From CAADGY01 sp900696665 (lineage in GTDB: Bacteria > Acidobacteriota > Terriglobia > Bryobacterales > Bryobacteraceae), in contig JAPSFM010000071.1 of NCBI GenBank assembly GCA_035063885.1, positions 1 to 28,229 on the forward strand: a stretch of DNA of 28,229 nucleotides, in the 5' to 3' direction. Below the pieces are notes generated by a model. It was not told where the DNA came from, ran no database searches, and saw nothing but the letters and a program-made list of their open reading frames with translations. A program made the position numbers and the translations under genes. How positions within the stretch are numbered: the first letter of the stretch is position 1; each line of letters begins with the position of its first letter. Positions 1 to 7,864 of the stretch are shown here, one piece after another.

Positions 1-1442
1 GAGGCGGCAAGTTCCTCAAGAGTGGCGGAGGCGGGAAACGCCGCCACCGTGGTTCGCATCACCTCGCGGACGAACAGAATCTCCAGAGGATCCACCGAGT
101 ATTCGCGGCTCAGGTGAAAGCCCCTTCTGCTCACTTTTTCGGTGAGTATCGATCGTTTGAGCAGAAGTACTGTAACCGCGTAGGCCACAACACTGGCAAT
201 CAGCAACGGAAGCAGCACGTTGACGTCGTGTGTCAGTTCAATGGCAAAAACTACCCCGGTAAATGGCGAACGCATCGTACCGCCGAGGATCGCTCCCATG
301 CCGATCAGCGGCCAGAATCCCAGTCCCGCGTCGGGAAGAACCATCGCTTCGAGTCCGCCGAGTGCCCCACCCATCATCAGCAACGGCGCCAGTACTCCGC
401 CGGAAGTGCCCGAGCCCAGCGCCACCGCCCAGATGACCGATTTGACGAGCAGGATGCCTGCCAGCGTCCCACTTGCGACGTCACCCTGCACAAGCTTTGC
501 AATAGTCTCGTAACCGACGCCGAGCGCCTGTGGAAAAGCCAGTCCACCGAGGCCCACTACGGCGCCCCCGATGGTCGGCCACCACATCCAATGCACGGGC
601 AGTAGCTGGAATGCATCTTCGGCCGCATAAACGGCGGCCGTTAATATCGTCGAAAGCAAGCCCGCCAGTAAACCGGCGATGGCGCACGCCACCAAAACCG
701 ATATGCCGGCGAAAACCGGGTGATGGGGCGCAGGAAATAGTGGCCCTACACCGATCAAATAGCGGCGCGCGACTCCTGCCGTCGCGCTCGCCAGTGCGAC
801 TGGAATCATGCTCCGGGGTTTCCACTCAAAAAGGAGCAGCTCAACAGCCAGCAGCACCGCCGACAGTGGAGCCGCGAATGTGGCGGACATACCGGCTGAC
901 GCTCCGGCAACCAGAAGCGTCTTACGCTCGGCGCTACTCAACCGGAAGAACTGGGCAAACATCGACCCGAAAGCGCCGCCGGTCATGATGATGGGGCCCT
1001 CGGCGCCAAATGGACCGCCCGAGCCGATCGAAACCGCCGCCGAGAGGGGTTTCAAAATCGCCAGGCGCGGTTGTACTCGGCTCCCGTTGATCAGGATGGA
1101 CTCAATCGCCTCCGGAATGCCGTGGCCCCTGATCTTCTCCGACCCGTAGCGGGCCATCAATCCGATGATGAGTGCTCCGCCTACCGGAACCAAGACAGCT
1201 ACCCACCCAAGTTGGTTGCCCGCTGGCGGCGCCAGTTCCGCATCCAGCGTTTGGAAATAGAACAGGTTCGTGAATAAGCCGATCAGCTTTAGCAGTGCGA
1301 GCGCGACGAGCGAACTGCCGGCGCCGATTGCGACTGCCAGCAAGCAAATTGGAATCATGCGCGGCGTCGCCGTAAAGTCCCCGAGTTCGTCCACGCTTCG
1401 GCTGTGCCCCTCGGCCGTTTGACAGACCTCTTCCGGTGTCAT
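1..1442 (-). CDS. ClC-family chloride channel/transporter with CBS domain (3' end outside window)
   Basis: An integral membrane anion channel or Cl-/H+ exchanger of the ClC family. Reading from the ATG at 1442, about 480 codons are present and the frame is open to the window edge, so the C-terminus is missing. Family motifs appear in order: GHGIPEA at about residues 106-112, GSGGPFGAEGP at 140-150 with the gating glutamate at 148, and GSGTSGGVLAPLL further on. After the last membrane segment the chain enters what looks like a CBS domain (VDPLEILFVREVM). The first anion-binding motif has His in place of the usual Ser, and the position of the inner proton glutamate of exchangers appears to be Leu202, next to Glu201. 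The ATG overlaps the TGA of the upstream MarR gene (ATGA), so the two are probably translated together and the MarR protein is the likely regulator. Family assignment is firm; exchanger versus channel is open. Confidence 0.93.
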   Translation of the reverse strand, partial: MTPEEVCQTAEGHSRSVDELGDFTATPRMIPICLLAVAIGAGSSLVALALLKLIGLFTNLFYFQTLDAELAPPAGNQLGWVAVLVPVGGALIIGLMARYGSEKIRGHGIPEAIESILINGSRVQPRLAILKPLSAAVSIGSGGPFGAEGPIIMTGGAFGSMFAQFFRLSSAERKTLLVAGASAGMSATFAAPLSAVLLAVELLLFEWKPRSMIPVALASATAGVARRYLIGVGPLFPAPHHPVFAGISVLVACAIAGLLAGLLSTILTAAVYAAEDAFQLLPVHWMWWPTIGGAVVGLGGLAFPQALGVGYETIAKLVQGDVASGTLAGILLVKSVIWAVALGSGTSGGVLAPLLMMGGALGGLEAMVLPDAGLGFWPLIGMGAILGGTMRSPFTGVVFAIELTHDVNVLLPLLIASVVAYAVTVLLLKRSILTEKVSRRGFHLSREYSVDPLEILFVREVMRTTVAAFPASATLEELAA

Positions 1443-1882
1443 GCCGCTTCGGACTTCCTGTTTCGCCGCGTCAGCCGCTGCAACGCTCGCGCGAGCTCGG
1501 GACCGGTCACCTGCAATTCCTCGCGATGCGTAATGGAAAGTCTGCGAAGCACACGCTCACCTGCGGGGGTGAGACGAACCAGAACCTGCCGCCCGTCTTC
1601 GGAATGCCGCTCGCGGACAACCAAGCCGCCCTGCTCCAGGCGGTTCACCAATTCCACGGCGCTGTGATGGCGCAGGAACAAACGCGTTGCGATTTCCCCG
1701 ATCGTAGGCTGTTTTTCCGGCTTCATCCCGCGGATGGCCAGCAGAGCCTGGTGTTGCCGCGGTTCCACGCCGCTCTCGCGCGCCGCATGTTCGCTGAACT
1801 GTAGAAAGCGCCGGATTTGATAGCGGAATTCCGCTAATGCCTGGTAATCGTCAGGAGCCAGGCCGATCGTAGAAGCACTCAT
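1439..1882 (-). CDS. MarR-family winged-helix transcriptional regulator
   Basis: A 147-residue DNA-binding repressor of the MarR family, which usually acts as a dimer on palindromic operators and releases DNA on binding small ligands or on oxidation. The winged helix covers roughly residues 40-110: the recognition region reads PTIGEIATRLFLRHHSAVELVNRLEQGGLV when taken in two pieces, followed by the wing RERHSEDGRQVLVRLTPAGERVL. Length is normal for the family. The ATG at 1882 lies only three bases from a perfect 9+1+9 palindrome, a good candidate for its own operator. Its stop codon overlaps the start of the ClC transporter gene, so it most likely represses itself and the transporter. No clear Shine-Dalgarno sequence is visible, because the palindrome occupies that space. 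The ligand cannot be told from the sequence. Confidence 0.9.
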   Translation of the reverse strand: MSASTIGLAPDDYQALAEFRYQIRRFLQFSEHAARESGVEPRQHQALLAIRGMKPEKQPTIGEIATRLFLRHHSAVELVNRLEQGGLVVRERHSEDGRQVLVRLTPAGERVLRRLSITHREELQVTGPELARALQRLTRRNRKSEAA

Positions 1883-1885
1883 TGT

Positions 1886-1904
1886 TATATCGTACTACGA
1901 TATA
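1886..1904. promoter_or_regulatory. Palindromic operator in front of marR
   Basis: TATATCGTA-C-TACGATATA is a perfect 9-bp inverted repeat around a single central base. It ends three bases before the marR start codon, where it would cover the ribosome-binding region and probably the transcription start. The size and symmetry fit a dimeric MarR protein. Binding by this MarR is inferred from position. Confidence 0.7.
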
Positions 1905-1948
1905 TTTGCTTTCTGGAGCAGTGGCCAACAGAAAGAGGAGGAAGCTGT

Positions 1949-1977
1949 TTGACCGGGACGGAGCGGTCTTTTATACT
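1949..1977 (+). promoter_or_regulatory. Sigma70-type promoter of secG
   Basis: TTGACC (1949-1954) and TATACT (1972-1977) are separated by exactly 17 bases, close to the housekeeping consensus. Transcription would start near 1984, giving a leader of about 33 bases before the secG ATG at 2017. The tRNA-Leu downstream may be co-transcribed. Confidence 0.65.
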
Positions 1978-2016
1978 GGGAAAGAACAGACATCCAGCCT
2001 GTTGAGCCCTTGATAT

Positions 2017-2403
2017 ATGGTCATTCTGCTTACGGTCCTGCACGTCATTGTGTGCATCTTTTTGATTATTGTTGTACTTTTGCAGAGCGGGAAGGCGGCA
2101 GACCTCGCGGGCGCTTTTGGTGGAATGGGCTCGCAGACGGCGTTCGGGCCGCGGGGTGCAGCCACGGTCCTGTCCAAGGCCACAACGGTTGCTGCTACGG
2201 TGTTCATGCTGACATCGATGTCGCTGTCGATTATGGCAACGCGCGGCAGTTCTGCGGGAGGTGGTGGTTCCGTATTGGAGCGGGCTGCGCCGGCAACGCA
2301 ACAACAGACACCGGCTCCGGCAACACCTGCCGCTCCGGCACAGCAATCGCCAGTTCAGCAGACGGCGCCTCCGGCACAACAACCGCCGGCAGATAAGAAG
2401 TAG
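2017..2403 (+). CDS. secG: Preprotein translocase subunit SecG
   Basis: A small membrane subunit of the SecYEG protein-export channel. The 128-residue product has two membrane helices (about residues 2-22 and 53-73) joined by the conserved cytosolic stretch LLQSGKAADLAGAFGGMGSQ followed by FGPRGA, which is the SecG signature. The tail after residue 77 is low-complexity Gly/Ala/Pro/Gln, longer than in E. coli SecG (110 residues) but common in other phyla. The ATG at 2017 follows a good sigma70-type promoter; the ribosome-binding site is weak. The tRNA-Leu(GAG) gene begins 14 bases after the stop, the same pairing as secG-leuU in E. coli. Confidence 0.95.
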   Translation: MVILLTVLHVIVCIFLIIVVLLQSGKAADLAGAFGGMGSQTAFGPRGAATVLSKATTVAATVFMLTSMSLSIMATRGSSAGGGGSVLERAAPATQQQTPAPATPAAPAQQSPVQQTAPPAQQPPADKK

Positions 2404-2417
2404 AATTAGGTTGTACT

Positions 2418-2504
2418 GCGGAGGTGGCGGAATTGGCAGACGCACTAGCTTGAGGTGCTAGCGGGAGCAATCCCGTGGGGGTTCAAGTCCCCCTCTCCGC
2501 ACCA
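2418..2504 (+). tRNA. tRNA-Leu (anticodon GAG)
   Basis: An 87-base class II tRNA with the CCA end encoded. The acceptor strand GCGGAGG (2418-2424) pairs with TCTCCGC (2494-2500), followed by discriminator A and CCA. The anticodon stem is CTAGC/GCTAG (2445-2449 with 2457-2461) and the seven-base loop TTGAGGT places anticodon GAG at 2452-2454. A long variable arm (CGGGAGCAATCCCG), typical of leucine tRNAs, and a T arm with GGTTCAAGTCC follow. It reads CUC/CUU codons. Confidence 0.97.
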
Positions 2505-2521
2505 AAGATTTTAAAGTGGTT

Positions 2522-2552
2522 AACAGCCATCGGAAATCCGGTGGCTGTTTCC
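2522..2552 (+). terminator. Probable terminator after secG/tRNA-Leu
   Basis: AACAGCCATCGG and CCGGTGGCTGTT form a 12-bp stem with one G-T pair around an AAAT loop, 17 bases after the tRNA CCA end. The T run after it is short (TTT then CC), so termination may be partial. Confidence 0.55.
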
Positions 2553-2686
2553 ATCTAACACCTGGATATTTTCGGTGGGAAAGCCTTTCCTGCCCAACAA
2601 GGCATGGAGCGCCTGCCCGCCCTGCGGCAAGGCAGCGTGCGCGAAGCGGGTTGCGCTCACCCGTAGTTGAACTTCGGCTTTCAAGT

Positions 2687-3814
2687 TCAGTAAGAGCGCC
2701 CCCGGGCGCTCACCCGGTGAATCGCATTCACCAGCTTCCGGTACGGAATCTGGCCCAAATCCTCGAAGGGAAGCCATTCGCCATCGCGGTCGCTTGCATG
2801 ATACCACCGTGAAAGCAATGCGAGATTCTCATCGCGCTGCCGCGGCAGGTATTTAGAAGGCGCAAGCGCGGCCAGAACCTGCCGCAAACGTGCATCGAGC
2901 GGCACCATGGCGCTGCTGGAAGCACCTACTTCAAAACGGCTGCGGGAGTGAAAACAACCCTCGACAACAAACCACAACTCAACGGCGTTGTCCACCGCCG
3001 AAGGGGTAACACACACGCCGTGTATGCGCCGCACGTCCGAGGCAAGATCGTCCCGCAGCGCAAGGACGGCCTGTACTTTCTCGTACCGGCTGTGCTGGTA
3101 GGCCGCCTGCTCGAAATCCAACTGCTCACTCAGGCGGTCCCTGATGCCGGCGATACGCTGCAGCATCGACTGGCCTCCGCTTGCGAGAAACGCCGTGACG
3201 CGTTCCACTTCCGACCGGTACTCTTCTTCCGCGACTACCTGCTGGCACGGGCGCAGGCACTTACCCATTTCTCCGTAGATGCAGCCGGGATGGCTGGGCG
3301 AGGGGGAAAGATCCTCCGTGCAGCGCCGCAACTGGAATAGGTTGAGAAACTGCTCCTGAAACTGCTCCGCCAATACGCGGGTACGAAAAGGCCCAAAGTA
3401 CATTGCGGAACCGGAACTGGTCTTCGATGTTATCTGGCAGCGCGGGAAGCGGTTCGCCAGTAGTACTTTCAGGTATGCGAGCGCCGGCAGCTTCACGATT
3501 TTCCGGTACAGACCCGGAAAGTGCCGGCGCGCCAACTCATAATTCAGAACAGCCGATTCCAGGCGCGATCCGGTGAGCCAGAATTCCACACGTGCGGCTA
3601 GAACCCGCAGATTCAGCATCCGGGAGGTTCCGGAACGCGGGGTAAGCAGGCGCCGGAGACGACGGCGCAGTACGTTCGTGCGTCCGAGATAAGGAGTACC
3701 TTCACGCGCCCAGATGGCAAAAACCGCCGGGGTGTCCGGCACAGACTCTATGCGCTGCTCGATCTGCTCGGGTGAACCGGTGAGTTCGATGATCTCGGGA
3801 GGCGCCTCATCCAT
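2687..3814 (-). CDS. Short UvrC-like protein (N-terminal half of UvrC only)
   Basis: A 375-residue relative of the N-terminal half of excinuclease subunit UvrC. A GIY-YIG-type fold lies at about residues 28-100 (PYLGRT at 41-46), then YFGPF (139-143), then four cysteines C165, C178, C186 and C190 (ending GKCLRPC) that match the spacing of the iron-sulfur cysteines of UvrC, then a UVR-like helix pair at about 225-255. The C-terminal RNase H-like nuclease and helix-hairpin-helix domains of full UvrC (about 600 residues) are absent. The nuclease residues look lost: PAVF replaces the usual PGVY, and the catalytic glutamate position reads Asn91. It is the last gene of a four-gene run, starting one base past the stop of the aldo/keto reductase gene. 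It may be a Cho-like repair factor or a non-nucleolytic DNA-binding paralogue. Confidence 0.8.
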   Translation of the reverse strand: MDEAPPEIIELTGSPEQIEQRIESVPDTPAVFAIWAREGTPYLGRTNVLRRRLRRLLTPRSGTSRMLNLRVLAARVEFWLTGSRLESAVLNYELARRHFPGLYRKIVKLPALAYLKVLLANRFPRCQITSKTSSGSAMYFGPFRTRVLAEQFQEQFLNLFQLRRCTEDLSPSPSHPGCIYGEMGKCLRPCQQVVAEEEYRSEVERVTAFLASGGQSMLQRIAGIRDRLSEQLDFEQAAYQHSRYEKVQAVLALRDDLASDVRRIHGVCVTPSAVDNAVELWFVVEGCFHSRSRFEVGASSSAMVPLDARLRQVLAALAPSKYLPRQRDENLALLSRWYHASDRDGEWLPFEDLGQIPYRKLVNAIHRVSARGRSY

Positions 3815-3815
3815 A

Positions 3816-4871
3816 TCACGATTGAGGACTGAACAGATCGCGGAAACTTGTCTCTGCCAGAGGGCAGATCGCGGCGATTTCCAGGTTTTCCTCCACGTGC
3901 GCCGGCGTGCTCATCCCTACCAACGAAACGGCAATTCCCGGTGTGGAGCGGCTGAACTGAAGCGCGCGCTGCGCATCGCTTCGAGTGTCCGGCATCCGTT
4001 CCGCGAGTTGCCCGGGCAGTCCGCGGGCGAGGCGCGCCTGGAGAATGGAAGCGCTGCCAACGACGTCGATTCCCGCTACTCGCGCCGCTTCCATCACAGA
4101 GCGGCCTTCTTCGGACTTGTCGAGATACGCTTCCGTCATGGCCAGGTTAAAGGGAAGTTGTATGAACCGGAATCGATGGCCCGGGCCTCCTGCGTCCTCC
4201 GCTAATTGCACTAGGCGGGTTAGGGAGATACGCGCCCGATCGCCCGCCGGCCGCCGGTAGCCGTCCCATGTCGCGGTGCCGTAGAACCGCAGCATTCCCC
4301 GCCTGGCCAGTCCTTCGAGTGCGATGAAGGCTTCGCGGATGCGGCTATAGAACTCGTCCGCCTGGACCTCCGCCAACTGCGTTTCCGGGTTGTGGAGATA
4401 GAAAATGTCGATGGTCTCCAGACCAAGGTTGCGGCGGCTCCGTTCGAGTTGATCCACCAGAAATTCCGGGGCCATGCAATGCATACCACCCATGAGATCA
4501 GCCTTCCTCAGTCCTGCCGGCACTGCATTCGGAACCAGGTAGCCCGCTTTAGTCGCAACCACGATTTCATCGCGTTTCGCCGTTCCACTATCGAAAAGAC
4601 CGTGAAGCGCCGCTCCCGCGGAGATCTCGGATCGCTGGTTCCGGTAGTTCAAAGAGGTGTCGATGAAGTTGATGCCGCCGCGGACAGCACGGGAAACCGA
4701 TGCCGCATAAGATGAGTCTGTAGCATCATCCGGATTGCCCAGGTAAGTCCCGATACCCAGAGAGGAGACCGTCAATCCTTGCGCCTGCCGGAAGAAGCCA
4801 GCGGCGGTTTGGCGGGGAAAACGCGAGGCAAACCGCGCAGTGCCCTCCGGATTCGCGAAACCGGAATACAT
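3816..4871 (-). CDS. Aldo/keto reductase family protein
   Basis: An NAD(P)H-dependent oxidoreductase with the (beta/alpha)8 fold that reduces aldehydes or ketones; the substrate is unknown. The 351-residue chain carries the family's catalytic tetrad: Asp71 and Tyr76 (FIDTSLNYRNQRSE), Lys108 (VATKAGY) and His160 (YLHNPE). The cofactor-binding end is recognisable as GSASILQARLARGLP and later VSLVGMSTPAHVEENL. The ATG at 4871 lies 18 bases after the ABC ATPase stop, and the downstream UvrC-like gene begins one base after this gene's stop, so it is in the middle of an operon. An approximately 30-residue N-terminal extension precedes the first beta strand. Confidence 0.9.
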   Translation of the reverse strand: MYSGFANPEGTARFASRFPRQTAAGFFRQAQGLTVSSLGIGTYLGNPDDATDSSYAASVSRAVRGGINFIDTSLNYRNQRSEISAGAALHGLFDSGTAKRDEIVVATKAGYLVPNAVPAGLRKADLMGGMHCMAPEFLVDQLERSRRNLGLETIDIFYLHNPETQLAEVQADEFYSRIREAFIALEGLARRGMLRFYGTATWDGYRRPAGDRARISLTRLVQLAEDAGGPGHRFRFIQLPFNLAMTEAYLDKSEEGRSVMEAARVAGIDVVGSASILQARLARGLPGQLAERMPDTRSDAQRALQFSRSTPGIAVSLVGMSTPAHVEENLEIAAICPLAETSFRDLFSPQS

Positions 4872-4889
4872 TTCTTGATTCTAACCGCG

Positions 4890-5585
4890 CTATTCGAGCG
4901 TCAGTTGTGTGTCCACAATTGAGCCGTCGCGCATATGAACGGTCCGGTGGCCATAGGACGCGGCTTCCGGATTGTGGGTAATCATGAGAATGGTCTGGCC
5001 CATGCGTTCGTTCAAATCACGCAACAGATCGAGCACGATCGCGGAGTTCTCCGTATCCAGGTTTCCAGTCGGCTCGTCGGCAAGCAGGATCGCTGGATCG
5101 TTCACGATGGCCCGGGCGATAGCGACTCGCTGCTGTTCGCCCCCAGACATCGCCCTGGGTTTATGATGCAGGCGGTGCCCGATTCCCAGAAGTTCGAGCA
5201 CCTGCTGAAAGCGGGCATTCGTATTGGAATTGCGGCCCGCGATGTGACGCGCAATCTCGATGTTGTCTCGCGCGGAGAGGGTTGGCAACAGATTGTACTT
5301 CTGGAAAACAAACCCGACCATCGTCTTCCGCAGGTTCGTCCGGTCCGCATCGCTCAACCCCGCCAGGTCTTTGCCGCCGATCCTGACGGTTCCGGAAGTC
5401 GGCGGCGTGAGTCCTCCTACGACGTTAAACAGAGTGGACTTGCCGGAACCTGACGGGCCTACAATACTGATGAACTCCCCCTGGCTGATGTCGAGGTTCA
5501 CCCCGCGCAGCGCATGCACGTCCACCTCTCCCGCACGGTAAGTTTTGCGCAAATCCCGAACTTCGATAATGCACGGACTATTCAT
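4890..5585 (-). CDS. ABC transporter ATP-binding protein (MacB/LolD type)
   Basis: The cytoplasmic ATPase of a MacB/LolCDE-type ABC system, which drives mechanical work on substrates at the periplasmic side rather than ordinary import. It contains Walker A GPSGSGKS, Q-loop FVFQKYNLLP, signature MSGGEQQRVAIARA, Walker B ILLADEPTGNLD and H-loop MITHN, the standard layout of this subfamily. The preferred start is ATG 5585 (MNSPCIIEV), which overlaps the permease stop by eight bases (ATGAATAG). An in-frame TTG at 5600 is less likely. The partner permease is encoded directly upstream. The transported substrate (lipoprotein, peptide, lipid or drug) cannot be told. Confidence 0.93.
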   Translation of the reverse strand: MNSPCIIEVRDLRKTYRAGEVDVHALRGVNLDISQGEFISIVGPSGSGKSTLFNVVGGLTPPTSGTVRIGGKDLAGLSDADRTNLRKTMVGFVFQKYNLLPTLSARDNIEIARHIAGRNSNTNARFQQVLELLGIGHRLHHKPRAMSGGEQQRVAIARAIVNDPAILLADEPTGNLDTENSAIVLDLLRDLNERMGQTILMITHNPEAASYGHRTVHMRDGSIVDTQLTLE

Positions 5586-6732
5586 ACGCCAGCGCCTCAA
5601 TCGGATCCTGTTTGGCCGCTTTCCATCCGGGGTACAGCGCTCCCAGTAACGCTCCTACAACTGCGATGCCTGCCGCGACGGGCCACCAGGACGGCACAAT
5701 CTGCTGGGTAAGGGAAGCCGGCACCAGCGTCTCAATCAGCCAGCGGCTACCGAAGGTCATCAGAATCCCGAGAACCGACCCAAGCAGAGCCAGCAGCACA
5801 GTCTCGCGCACCAGCAGGTTCAAGATGTATCCGGAGGAAGCGCCCAGCGCCTTCAGCACGCCGATTTCTCGCGTCCGTTCGAGGACCGCCGTGTACATCG
5901 CCATGAAAACCACAATGAACCCGACGATAACGGAGAGTCCGATGATCACGTATATGAAGGCCCGCAGCCCCGGCACGTTGTTGACCGAAATCAGCGATGT
6001 AAACTCTTCGAGCGTGTAGATGTAGTAGTCCTTCAAGGCGGGGATCGAGCGCAGGTGCCGGACCACCTCGTCGTCGCGTGCGGGATCGTCTACTTTGAGA
6101 TAGATCTGGCTCAGCTTTCCCGTATTGCCGGTGAGTTCCTGAAGAACAGGCAACTGAACAAAAATGCGGGCCAGTTTCCCCGGCTCTACAACACCGGCGA
6201 CCCGCCACTGCCGGTTCAGCAACTCATGCATGCTCCCGGCTTTCAGGTTGTTCTGGGTGGCGTAAAACTCGTCAACTATAATGTCGTCCGGGCCCTTGAA
6301 GGGACCGCCGCTCTCATAACGGAATCCGCCGCTGATGCGGTTGAACCTGTCGAGGTCAATTCCCGTGATCGTATTAATGCCGCCGATGGGGTGTACCATC
6401 GTTCCCACTGCCAGTGAGACGTGAGGCTGCTTCTCAAAGAATTGGATGAACTTATCTGACATCGGAGCCGAACTGAGGCTGATGACGGAAGAGCCCGGAG
6501 GGCGAATGACAATATCCGCGCCTACGCCGCGGGCTCGCCGCGCCGATTCATCGAGCATTCCGTGACTGAGGCCGACCAGCGTCAGCATCATTGTCACTTC
6601 GACACCGATGGCCAGTACACTCAAAAGCGTGCGAACCGGCCGGTGTTTCAGGTTTTCGAGGACCAATTTGTTCAGCAAGTACCATCTTATCGTGCCGTTT
6701 CCGGCGTACTTCGACCTGTGGCGCTCCGACAA
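5578..6732 (-). CDS. ABC transporter permease, FtsX/MacB family
   Basis: The membrane subunit partnering the ATPase that overlaps its 3' end. It has one N-terminal membrane helix (RTLLSVLAIGVEVTMMLTLV), a periplasmic domain of roughly 200 residues, and three C-terminal helices. The FtsX-like core includes the coupling sequence ERTREIGVLKALGAS and the terminal AAKQDPIEALAYE. This four-helix topology is typical of MacB and LolC/E permeases. The start is uncertain: the open frame has no ATG near the expected N-terminus, so TTG at 6732 or TTG at 6681 (giving MLNKLVLENLKHRP) must be used. It is the first gene of the operon and is divergent from the DHH gene, with 115 bases between them. Confidence 0.9.
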   Translation of the reverse strand: MSERHRSKYAGNGTIRWYLLNKLVLENLKHRPVRTLLSVLAIGVEVTMMLTLVGLSHGMLDESARRARGVGADIVIRPPGSSVISLSSAPMSDKFIQFFEKQPHVSLAVGTMVHPIGGINTITGIDLDRFNRISGGFRYESGGPFKGPDDIIVDEFYATQNNLKAGSMHELLNRQWRVAGVVEPGKLARIFVQLPVLQELTGNTGKLSQIYLKVDDPARDDEVVRHLRSIPALKDYYIYTLEEFTSLISVNNVPGLRAFIYVIIGLSVIVGFIVVFMAMYTAVLERTREIGVLKALGASSGYILNLLVRETVLLALLGSVLGILMTFGSRWLIETLVPASLTQQIVPSWWPVAAGIAVVGALLGALYPGWKAAKQDPIEALAYE

Positions 6733-6847
6733 CAGTCAACTGCACCAAGCCTGCCGGCCGAAGATCCGGCGCGAGAAACCCGGCACTTGCAAATAGGCAT
6801 CCATTTAAGGCAAGCTGTAGGGTCTTTCTGTTTGCAGATTTAATTCC

Positions 6848-7810
6848 ATGCGCGTCAGGATCCTTTATCACGATCATTGCTTCGATGGGGCTGCTTCGGC
6901 AGCCTTCTTCAGCCGCTTTCTTGAAGACCAATTTCATCCCGGCGCGGAATTCCTGTTTACGGGAATGGCCCACACGGCTTCCCAGATCTTCGACGATGCG
7001 CTATTCGATGGTGACGTCAACGCGATCGTTGATTTCAAGTATTCCTCCAATCCAAAACTGACCTGGTGGTTCGACCACCATCAAAGCGCGTTTCTTTCGC
7101 CGGAAGATGCCGAGCATTTTGCGCGTGACAGAAGCGGCCGGAAAATGTACAATCCCGAATTCCGGTCCTGCACGGGCTACATTGCCGCCGTCACTCGGGA
7201 AAAGTTCTCATATGAAGCTGCGGATCTGGCCGAACTGGTGAAATGGGCGGATATTATCGACGGCGCGCAGTACAGGAGCGCCAGGGAGGCCGTTGAGTTG
7301 CAAGCCCCGGCTCTGAAGCTGATGCTGGTCATCGAAGCGGCAAAGGGCTCCGAACCGGTGCAGGACATCATCCGCATGATGCGCCGGAAAGAGCTTGCCG
7401 AAATCATTGCCGATCCACGCATCGCGGAGTTGTTCCGGCCTCTTTATGAGAGGCATCTGCGATCGATCGACATCATTGGCAAACAGGCGCGATGCAAGAA
7501 CGGAGTCATTTTTTTCGATCTGGCTGATTTCGACCTGGAAGGCTACAACAAATTCATACCGTACGATCTGTTTCCCGACTCGATATACACGGTCTCCGTC
7601 AGCATTTCGAGCTTTCGTACGAAAGTTTCCGTGGGATCGAATCCCTGGGCGCCCAGCGAACCTACTCATAACCTGGCATCCATCTGTGAGCGTTATGGAG
7701 GCGGTGGACACGCGCGCGTTGGGGCCATCAGCTTCCCGAAAGGGGCGCTGGAACAGGCGCGCAAGGTTGCACACGAAATCGTCGCGGAACTCGAACGCGG
7801 CAGTGAATAG
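6848..7810 (+). CDS. DHH-family phosphoesterase (DHH-DHHA1)
   Basis: A 320-residue phosphoesterase of the DHH superfamily, whose members hydrolyse short oligonucleotides (nanoRNA), pAp or cyclic dinucleotides using two metal ions. Metal motifs are visible: Asp9 and Asp13 in YHDHCFDG, Asp62 in IVDFKYS, and the signature DHH at 76-78 (WWFDHHQSA). The substrate-binding DHHA1 motif GGGGHARVGA is at 284-293. There is no membrane segment or CBS/GGDEF domain, so it is a stand-alone soluble enzyme. The ATG at 6848 lacks a strong ribosome-binding site. Whether it acts as an NrnA-type oligoribonuclease cannot be decided from the sequence alone. Confidence 0.88.
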   Translation: MRVRILYHDHCFDGAASAAFFSRFLEDQFHPGAEFLFTGMAHTASQIFDDALFDGDVNAIVDFKYSSNPKLTWWFDHHQSAFLSPEDAEHFARDRSGRKMYNPEFRSCTGYIAAVTREKFSYEAADLAELVKWADIIDGAQYRSAREAVELQAPALKLMLVIEAAKGSEPVQDIIRMMRRKELAEIIADPRIAELFRPLYERHLRSIDIIGKQARCKNGVIFFDLADFDLEGYNKFIPYDLFPDSIYTVSVSISSFRTKVSVGSNPWAPSEPTHNLASICERYGGGGHARVGAISFPKGALEQARKVAHEIVAELERGSE

Positions 7811-7864
7811 TCCGGCTGCGAAGCATCCAATACAATAACAGGTGTAGATCCGGCGGGTTTATCG

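Noticed and set aside
2553..2686. Open frames in the 130 bases between the hairpin and the UvrC-like gene
   Set aside because: No start with a ribosome-binding site and no recognisable protein; treated as non-coding.
2694..2711. Perfect 8-bp inverted repeat GAGCGCCC-CC-GGGCGCTC at the end of the UvrC-like gene as a terminator
   Set aside because: It lies within the last codons and is not followed by a T run on the minus strand, so it is not convincing as a terminator.
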